Of a stretch of DNA of 64,000 nucleotides, positions 55,901 to 64,000 are shown in pieces. The notes beneath the pieces were generated by a model. The model was not told the origin of the DNA and made no database searches. It worked only from the letters and a program-made list of their open reading frames with translations. The translations under genes and the position numbers were made by a program. This DNA is from Amphiura filiformis. Taxonomy: Eukaryota; Echinodermata; Ophiuroidea; Amphilepidida; Amphiuridae. The stretch covers positions 82,858,315 to 82,922,314 of the forward strand of contig NC_092628.1 in assembly GCF_039555335.1 (NCBI RefSeq), given 5' to 3'. Numbering within the stretch: position 1 is the stretch's first letter; each line of letters opens with the position of its first letter.

Positions 55901-58900
55901 TTTGTACTTTGTTATGTTTTTTATAAATACAAGGAATGAAAATCCAGATTTGTAAACTCCAACTGCAATATTTTAAGGATTTTATTTCACTATTCCACTC
56001 ATGTGGCTCACGTGTCGCGCAATTTGTTAACGCACAAATACGCTTACGCATACGCCGACGCTTATCTGCATCGCGGGCGCATCTTATGGAAACACCACGG
56101 AAGCACAAAAACCTAGTGGTCAAATGGCTCCGTTTTAGCTGATAAAATGTGGGTTTTTTCAAGTTCTTTCCTCCGATTTAAATATGAATGGATTTCGCTC
56201 AAACTTCTCAAGGGGCCGTGGATTTACCCGATGTTTATGTAATGTAAGGTAGAAAAATAAAAACTGCCGCATTCTCCTGCGAGATTCGATGAAAGTGCAA
56301 AATGTGACCACTTTAAACTTCAACGGCCATTATTTCAATGTTCATTTTCTCGGTAAAATGACGATTTAGGTACACGATAACTCAATAAATACAGCATCTA
56401 TAGGTAAGCAAATATGATCATCGTAAAAAGCATGATCGACTCAAGAAACGGTTTTCTCATTTTTTATATTTTGGTCTATTTCCGATTTTAGGCATCATTT
56501 TGTGCAAATAGGCGCTTGTGAATTTTAAAAAGTTCAATTTTGATGCCTTATGGTCAATATCTCAAAAAAATAAGGCCAATATCAAAAAAATTAAAAAAAC
56601 GTTTTTGGAATGGAGCCTCAAGATTGAGCTAAAAACAAAATAAAATATTTTGGAAAGAGTGTTTTTTGTTATGATGTACCTAACAAATATTGCCAAAACT
56701 CACGTTTTGTGATTTTCTTCATAATTGTTGTTTTACCCCAAATCTGTATTTATATTAAGATTTATTGATGTCTTGCCTTCATAAAAATGTATACTTTTAT
56801 ATGTCTTGCGAATAATTACAAAGTTATTGCACTTTTACTACATGCATGTCTGAGAGTACACAGCCTCCTTAATACCAGCACTGCATTTGAGCCAACTGAG
56901 CCACATAGGCATTCTGGAGAAGAGCGGAAGATTGAAATCTATAGGTATTAGGTTCAATTCAAATGATTAAAATTTTTTCAAAATTAAATTTATATACAAC
57001 TTGATGTTCTTGGACTTCTTGTCTAACTATGCCGATGAACTATGATGAACTTTGCCAAAGATATGCTCTCTACATCCCATTGCATTGTAAAAGAAGACCT
57101 GGATGGCAAAGAACATCCCACTTGTCTTATGTGCAAAAACTGTTGGGGGACTTCCACAACTTTTTACTGCTAGATGCCATTACCGCTTTGGCTTCAAATC
57201 GTAGTACATGGAGACACTTTAGAATGTAGAAATGTAGAAATTTGTCTGCTTCGCAGCTGAATGAAATGAATTGTGAAATGATGTCTAACTATAATAACTG
57301 ATTTATGCAGATGTATCTACCGTATTTCGTCAAATAAATGCCCCCGGGGGCGTTACATTTTCCCAAGGGGGGGGGGTTTATTAGAGGTCATTTTTAGCAA
57401 GACAATTCCCGTTAAAATCATTAGGTAAGCTTAAAAGTCACGCTAAAATGACGAACTATGAACTTTTGACACTGACTTTTGGTTCACTTCCGGGTTTACG
57501 ATCCATTTATTGACGCTATTATTGACCATGTGGGCAACTTGGTAAGCTTACTACACAAGATAGCATGGAAATATCGGAATTTTTTAAACATCTTGGTTGA
57601 AAAAAGTGGTGGGGGCGTTTATTTGAGGGGGGGGCGACTATTTGACGAAATACGGTATGTATTTATAGAACCAAATTATTATATGTAGATAGATTAACAT
57701 ATTCGCAATTTGTTCTTGTTGCAGAAAACCTTCTATAGTTTCTTTTCAGGTGGTTTACTTTTGAAAACCATTGAAGTGTATAAAGCAACACAGGTAAGTC
57801 CCTACATCAAATAGTACTATTTAGGTGCCCATATAAATAAGAATGTTTAACTTGGAAACCCATGTGCATAGCTGTATGTGTATTGGATTTGCTGTGTAGC
57901 ATTATGTGACAGGCCAATTTTAAGTTTTCTTGTTTAATGAAGGTCTTGTGGTGAGATTTTACTAACAAGACTGAACGCTTGCAACTGGATATGTGGCCAG
58001 TTTCAGCAGTGTTACAACTTCCCTAGCACATTAATGTCGCAAATGGACAATTGGAATATGCCAAATTTGATTCCCAATTTCAGGAACATTTCAAAATGTG
58101 TAAAATTAAATAATCATACCTTCATTTGGGAGCACAGTGACTGAGTGGAACGGGTTCCGACTCATAATCGGAAGATTGTGAGTTCGAGCCCTGGCAACGC
58201 GATCGCGTTGTGCCCTTGAGTAAGGCACTTTATCTTGATTACTTCTCTTCACCCAAGTGTATAAATGGGTACCCACATTCGTAAAGGCTAGGAAGGTAAT
58301 AGACTTGCTGTGGAGGAGGTGTGGCGATCCCTCACAGCAACATTTCACAGTGGAGTCTGGCCTAATCACTAACTAAGGAGAGATGGATACTCCATCCTGT
58401 AAACAATGCAGGCTTGACTCACCTTCACTTTAACCAACTTACTTTCATTTTCTTTCAACAGACAAATGGCACCACGCTCTCACCAGAAACAGTAGAGAAG
58501 CTAAAAAACATGGGTGGCTTATCGTTCAGTGATGGGATGTATCATAAAGTTGTGTGCCTGGAATTCTTTCTGTGTATAGGAGTCATGATAGCATTAGGTG
58601 CCCTTACAGCCTGGCATGCAAGGCTTATATGTAGAGGAGAAACTAGTGTAGAAAAGCATATCAATGATGATGAGAGGAAGCGATTAAAAAAAGTTAATGT
58701 GGTGAGTAACGAGTCAACTGAGAATTTCTTGAATTGTCGATGAGTGGATAAAAAAGTTGTTAATAGATTCTCACTGATTTATTGTGTGCAGTTCTTATCG
58801 TCAGTCGCAACACATAGTGGCATACATGAAGGACAAAATACGCTCTTGAGAAAAACATGTTTGAATGGTATGTTACTATTAGTATTAAATGAGTCGATAC

Positions 58901-61900
58901 TCCTCCACTGTTATCTCTCAGTGGCCCGATTCCATTTGAAGTTGAAGTTTGAGGTTCAAACTATTAAACTGTATCTTTAATAGTTAAAAAGGAATAACTA
59001 TTATAGGATAAAGCTAGCTCTAAACATTTACGCCACTATGTAAAACAGAAAATTTAGAAAATTCACTCTACGCTACTATGTGTTGCGACCAACAATATGT
59101 GTACAACTTAATCAAGAGGATCAGAACATTTGATTCTTGTGTGATTTTTTAAACCTGAATTGTGTTGTGTGGTTTCTGTCTCTATTTAATTAAAAGCATT
59201 GCATTATGGTTTGAGGAGCTACTTGTTGACTGATAAATGTGTGTTGGTAATGTAGTGAATTTATGCATACTTTCACCAAGGAATGGTATGAGAATCTTTG
59301 ACTGTCAGTCCAGAAGGGTTTTATTATTCTTATGATAAAGGTCAAAGTACTAATTTTTGGTAGAATACAACTTTTGATTTATGATCAAAAACATACTAGC
59401 TTAAAATCAAAATTGCATAGTTGCTGTTATTGTGTAAATTACATTAATAATTTTGCTAATGACACAGTTGAAACTGTAAAAAGGCAGAAGGGTCAGGCAG
59501 GCTGTGGTCCATGTGAGAGCCAATATTTTATATATGTTGACCCTTTTGCATGCATATTTTTGTCATAACACTGCATTCTATTCTACTTTATGCAGGACTT
59601 TAGTTTCTTTTATTGACATTTTGTAGCTACACTACATTTTTGACGCAATGGCAAAAAACATGTAAAATGCAACAATAAAATGATATCCAGCTAGATTTGG
59701 TGCAACCTTGATAACCTTATGAAATGTTGTTTGTTACAGATATACAAAAATCCTTATGATTTCGGTGCACGGGAAAATTGGAGAATATTTCTAGGTTTAG
59801 GAGAAGGAAGGTAAGAGTATACAAATTCTACATTGGGTAGTGTGGAAATAAGGCAAGCTAGTTTTTCTGAGTTACTTGCTACAAACCTATCAACCCAAAC
59901 CCAGAGTCTAGTACATCTCTTACATATTTATGAGCTAATGGTCCCAATTATTCATTTATCTTTAATTCAAACAAATACATGGTAATTTATCATTCTTCGT
60001 TTATCCAACATTCCAATATGCATTCCAAAGCTAATGGAAAAATGTTCATGTTACGCAAACTTAAAGAAGCAGGTCTCAACGCAGGTGAAATCCTCTCTGT
60101 CTACAAAGGTTATATGAGACCAGTGTTAGAGTATGCAGCCCCTTATGGCATGCAGGTCTCGCTCAGAGCCAGGAGGACCGTCTGGAGAGAATTCAGAAAC
60201 GTGTATGTAAGCTGCTCCTTGGAAAGGAGTATAAATCTTACTCCGACTCCCTTGCAACTCTGGATCTTGAGCCTCTACACTCCCGTAGACTGCAGATTTG
60301 CAAGGAGTTTGCCTCCAAAGCACATGCATCTGAAAAATTCTCCAGATGGTTCCCTGCCACTGACTATTCATCCTCAATGACCCTAAGAAAGCCCCCTAAA
60401 GTCAAGAGTTACAGGTGGAAAACCAAAAGATTCAAGGAAAGCCCAGTTCCATACATGGCTGAACTCCTGAATCATGCTTAGTGTTCTCCTGTCCATCTAG
60501 TGATTTGGTTTGAATCATTTTTTTGGGAATGGATGGATGGGAAGGGCTGGTGTGATTTGGTAGTCCAAGCCTTTTAGTGCAATTCCCTCTCCTGTCATGT
60601 TGTCATATTATCATATCTTTTTATTATGCCGTCACATTGATATTCTATTTGGTTGAGTTTGTGTGCAATGGTAAGTGTGGGTGTGTATCAGTGGATGTTG
60701 GTGGGTGTGTGGGTGTGTGTGCAGGGATGTGTTTGAGATATGGTGTTGGTGTGAGTTCGGTTGAGTATGAGCTATAGCTATTTATTAATTCTTTGATTGT
60801 ACCTTTTAAAATTTTCATTGAGTATGTATTGTGCAATAATCCAAGTTTGTTTTATGTATTTTATTATTATTTGCATTTCTTTATATAAATTTGATTGTAA
60901 TTATTGTAATTCACCATGCAATTCAGCCATTTTGGCTGCTATTTGAGTGTTTTTAATAAATATACCTGAAAATATACCTGAATATATATTCCAATATCAA
61001 GTTTAGAAAAAAGATTCATTATTATACAGTAGCATCATAGTGAAAATATTATGTTCAATAAGGGTCTGACATGCAATTTAATTCTGGTTCTTAACTTTGA
61101 TGCTGGGATTGAGGTTGTAGAAGCAAATTTTAACCGATTAACAGTCTGTTTACCTGGATCAGCTGTGGTAGCTGAATCTATTGTTGTTGTGTCGGACACT
61201 ATTGATCAATCAATTGGTACCATTAACTCATGAATATGTAAGAAGTGTAATAACCTTTAATATTATAGGAAAATAAGCTACTTCATATTCATCGTAGAAC
61301 TTTCCCACCACGTACTTGTGGCGTATACAACGTAGGGTGCAGACAGGAACATGTGATATTGCACTGCACAAATGTGACTGGTCAGTTCTGAAATGTTGCA
61401 GCTGTGCCGTAGTGTTGTTACGGGTGAAGTTGCTGGTGTACCAAGAGTTCCACAATGAACACGAAATTAGCAATTTTCCTATATTTAGCCTGAGCAAATG
61501 CATTATGCAGGGCATTATGTTTGAGCTACTGTGTAATTACATACATAAAGTAATGGTATTTGATCCAATCGGGCCAAATGGCAGTAATTAGTGTGTAATG
61601 AGATAAAGGCTAATATAGAAAACAAAGAAAGTACAATACATAAGAAAGTTTGCATTGTAAAGGCTCATAACTTGTAACCAAGTATGCTATAGGGATGTTG
61701 TAAATGTTCAACAATAAAGTATGCTTGATTACTGGGTAAGTTGATGATGATCTCAGTTGACATGAATGGATCAGAGTATATCACATATTGTTCAGGGACC
61801 GGAAGGGTATGTATCAGCAGCTGAAAAATATGATAGTTAAGATAAAGTCAACTGATTTCCCAAATATAAACCTGTGCATGTGTTATTTATACTATAGTTG

Positions 61901-63005
61901 TAAAAGTCATCCAATGCTTGATTGATATATTTTTGTGCGAATTATGTTTTCCTGCAAATTGACCATTCAATTGTGATTTATTTTTTACCGTTTGGATACT
62001 GTATACCCATGTTACGTATGTAAATATGCAAGTTGAAAATAATGTTTTCAGCACAGAATATAAAATTGGTTACTGGTAGACTAGGAATGTGGATGCGTGT
62101 AATCCGGCACTAATCTTTTTTAAATTTTTGATCAACTGGTCCATCAACTTGTATACAAGATACTGAACTTTTAATGGTATTTATGCTAGTTTTGCATGAT
62201 CATCCATATGTTTTGTTTAATTAATAAGTGCCTACAGGTTAGATTTTTCTTATTGCTCTGATTTAATTATACTTTGTTGCACTTAGAGTTTGGTAGTGAT
62301 GTGGCAAGCGACAAAGCGCCCTTGTATATGTGTGTATAACATTTACTCTGCGGAATTAGGTTAGCGTGCACTGCTGCAAGTAGTGAAATACACGGCTACA
62401 TCACTACCAAATGGGAGGTGAAGCAAAGTTTGACACTTGAGCAAGCAATAGCCTTGTTACAATTTGCACAGCATATGGTTTATTGCTTTCAATAGCCAGA
62501 GGCTGAACACCAAATTTGAACCGTGGTGTAAATATGACTGCAGCATCATAATAAAAGGATGCTGTGTGTGTAACATGTGTCATTTTGATCAAGGTCGGAG
62601 GAGGCCTCAAAGAATTGTGAAATGTCCACTCACCCCTTGGGCAAGTCCATTTAGAAATCTACTTGCCTAACTTGCTTTGATCTTTGCACACATTTATTGA
62701 CCTTAAACAATGCAAAGTTACAAGCACCGAGTGTAAAAACCGACTGTGTGCCACTTTTGTGTATCAATCCACAGTGTAATAAGTCTGGCCTAGAACTTGT
62801 TGATAAAATTTTTGTCTTCACCGGAAGGAGACAAATCTGCATTTTAGTTATGTAAGAAATTACTAACCTTTTTCACTTTTTCATTTCTGTTTATTTAATT
62901 TCATGCAGATCTTTCGTAAGGCACATCATTTTCCCCTCGTCTCATGTCCCACTTGGCAGTGGTCTTTCATGGCCACATTCTCTCGTTCATGCCAAAGAGC
63001 CTTAA
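52988..63005 (+). CDS. ZDHHC16: DHHC palmitoyltransferase ZDHHC16 (eight exons)
   Basis: Coding exons: 52988-53242, 53488-53682, 54337-54454, 55382-55515, 57725-57793, 58462-58701, 59740-59810, 62909-63005. Phases are consistent and give 392 aa (human about 377). The enzyme transfers palmitate to protein cysteines at internal membranes. The cysteine-rich domain (about 161-205) has [11 protein letters not shown] and LKMDHHC, with the catalytic DHHC at 186-189 completed to PWLNNCVGH across the exon 3/4 junction. Membrane segments lie at about 86-108, 115-135, 203-226 and 285-311. The TTxE-like region after TM4 reads [19 protein letters not shown], as in ZDHHC16. The last exon, 31 codons, ends [20 protein letters not shown] + [11 protein letters not shown], matching the family tail. 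The exon 3 donor (C|GTATCC) is weak. The start could instead be the ATG at 53036, which has a better context (CACCATGG). Introns hold SINEs, a MITE and a LINE tail. Confidence 0.96.
55055..55120 (-). mobile_element. tRNA-like SINE segment
   Basis: On the minus strand, GGAGCCAGTTGGTACAGCAG resembles an A-box region and GGGTTCAAGCC is a B-box, about 40 bp apart. The surrounding sequence lacks a clean tRNA fold, so this is a tRNA-derived SINE head in ZDHHC16 intron 3, not a tRNA gene. Confidence 0.6.
55240..55305 (-). mobile_element. Second tRNA-like SINE segment
   Basis: The minus strand reads TAGAGTACTGGACTGGTAAA and then TCCTGGGTTCAAATCC, the spacing and B-box of a tRNA-derived promoter. It lies 120 bp from the first such segment in the same intron. 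A shorter antisense relative (CTGGATTTGAACCAGTTAAG) sits near 55827 in intron 4. Confidence 0.6.
57320..57655. mobile_element. TA-flanked MITE in ZDHHC16 intron 4
   Basis: Ends CCGTATTTCGTCAAATAAAT and ATTTGACGAAATACGG are inverted repeats bordered by TA (57318-57319 and 57656-57657). Subterminal GCCCCCGGGGGCG / GGGGGCGTTTATTTG blocks are mirrored. It belongs to the widespread ACCGTATTT-type mariner-like MITEs. It ends 69 bp upstream of exon 5. Confidence 0.92.
58128..58430 (+). mobile_element. tRNA-derived SINE, near full length
   Basis: GGGAGCACAGTGACTGAGTG + GAACGGGTTCC forms the tRNA-like head and TGTGAGTTCGAGCCCTGGCA the B-box. Next comes the conserved body TGCCCTTGAGTAAGGCACTT, then GGTACCCACATTCG and a tail region ending near GCAGGCTTGACTCACC. 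It lies in ZDHHC16 intron 5, sense to the gene, ending about 30 bp before exon 6. Confidence 0.88.
59985..60986 (+). pseudogene. CR1/L2-like LINE 3' end in ZDHHC16 intron 7
   Basis: The frame from about 59997 reads [20 protein letters not shown] and [12 protein letters not shown], the conserved segment after the RT domain. A frameshift near 60145 moves to [36 protein letters not shown] and [20 protein letters not shown] before a stop at 60479-60481. The 3' end carries short ATACCTGAA direct repeats (60957-60986), the sort of microsatellite tail seen in the CR1/L2 group. 5'-truncated and dead. Confidence 0.88.
62288..62412. mobile_element. Foldback MITE, 125 bp, in ZDHHC16 intron 7
   Basis: GTTTGGTAGTGATGTGGCAA + GCG at the left is matched by CTACATCACTACCAAAT at the right. 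A matched GCAAGTAGTG / CACTTAG context lies just outside. Non-coding. Confidence 0.65.
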
Positions 63006-64000
63006 CATAAACATCATTTTAAGGTTAGATGACATATTAAAAACCAATCACTGTATGTTGTCTGTGGGATCTTTTAATTTGCATTGTTTCTTTAAATGTG
63101 TAGAATTTGCTTATTGCTTTATTGCTGTTTGGGCCCTTGGGCTAAGAACCCTGGACTATAATCATTAGGTAGAACTGGGGCCACACCTTGTGCCACATAT
63201 ACTTGGGTAACTTTTTTGGTGAGCATGCTACTTCCTGCTTAAGCTCCACATAAGAAATATAATGGACCTTGACTGAATGGGATTTGTCTTTTGTCTTTTA
63301 CATTTTGAGTTATTTTCTTCAATTTGTCTATCCTCACCCCCTTGATCCACCCTGGGCTTTCCTCTATATTGTAATTTGTATTATTCACATTGTTTTGCAT
63401 TGTGTGATGGCAACTATTACTCCCAGTGTATAAAACATGTTTGATTGTCAGCTGTTTTTTTTCTGGAGCATAATGTATGTCAGCTTGGCTGGTTTTGTGG
63501 TTCACTTTGTTGGCATGCTGTTGTGAATTACTATGTTAATTGTTGATCTTACATGCTTAAGTTATTGCACTTTATAAATATGTGGCTAAATTTTTTAAGC
63601 ATTGTTGCAAAAAAAGGAAAAGCATTACAAAAATTGGATGACTGTTCCGCGTATTCCGTCTCGCGTGCATTTTATGCACACCATATAGGCAATTCGCCTT
63701 TATACTCGTATCTCATTGTGTACGCGTATCTTGCTTGCGCAATACGCTCTCACTGACTAGATATAAAGTATAAATATACACTCACTGACTAGATACTAAA
63801 ATATATCCCGTTGGCGGTATTCTTTGATGTTTCCCTTAGTGGTACACCTTGGTCTGCGGCGGACATTTTAAAAATGAATTTAGAAGAGCAGCAACGACAT
63901 CACTTGCATTACATTCCAGATGTTAAATCTACATCATATGCCAAATTTGAGGAAATTCACACGAGGCCATTTTATTTTAAAGCCATTTGTCTATAACTGG
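63006..64000. other. 3' flank of ZDHHC16
   Basis: No further exon was recognised. A 15-bp direct repeat CTCACTGACTAGATA occurs at about 63749 and 63781. No canonical AATAAA in a convincing position was found, so the transcript end is unknown. Confidence 0.4.

Noticed and set aside
58128-58200. Possible tRNA gene
   Set aside because: A- and B-box-like words are present but the body and tail are those of a SINE and the cloverleaf is not complete.

Overview
This window is animal nuclear DNA. It is AT-rich, its genes have long introns, and it is packed with short inverted-repeat transposons. The palindromes TAGGCCTA and TACATGTA recur throughout, and tRNA-derived SINEs, LINE remnants and a Copia remnant are present. 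The TAGGCCTA habit and the repeat mix suggest a marine deuterostome, most likely an echinoderm. That is inference; no marker in the window fixes the species.

Three protein-coding genes can be supported. (1) A Kelch-like BTB-BACK-Kelch protein (+, 21713-23716, 667 aa, coding region in one exon) sits just behind a splice acceptor, so an upstream non-coding exon is expected. (2) DENND10 (formerly FAM45; -, 31697-46644) has seven coding exons whose phases all fit, giving 355 aa. Its first exon encodes only 13 whole codons and lies 7.6 kb from the second. (3) ZDHHC16 (+, 52988-63005) is a palmitoyltransferase with eight coding exons, giving 392 aa with an intact DHHC-PW core. The Kelch gene and DENND10 converge. 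DENND10 and ZDHHC16 diverge from an approximately 6.3 kb repeat-filled interval. The products (probable ubiquitin-ligase adaptor, late-endosomal DENN protein, membrane S-acyltransferase) form no obvious shared pathway.

Layout: 1-21.7 kb has no recognisable gene and is a graveyard of MITEs, palindromes and a large TTTA microsatellite. 21.7-23.7 kb is the Kelch gene. 23.7-31.7 kb is its 3' flank with several short inverted-repeat elements. 31.7-46.6 kb is DENND10; its introns hold a 1.6 kb hAT-like element, a 1.2 kb hAT-like element, Copia and LINE debris, and a three-deep nest of DNA transposons. 46.6-53 kb is repeat-rich intergenic DNA with a 2.3 kb inverted-repeat element containing a younger hAT-like insertion. 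53-63 kb is ZDHHC16, with SINEs, a TA-target MITE and a LINE tail in its introns. 63-64 kb is 3' flank.

Many insertions can be read with target-site duplications, and several have an uninterrupted relative in the same window that serves as an empty site. The most unusual signal is a set of three extremely short palindromic insertions (19, 32 and 47 bp). All end in CTGAGAC...GTCTCAG and are flanked by 7-8 bp duplications; one is supported by related uninterrupted repeats.
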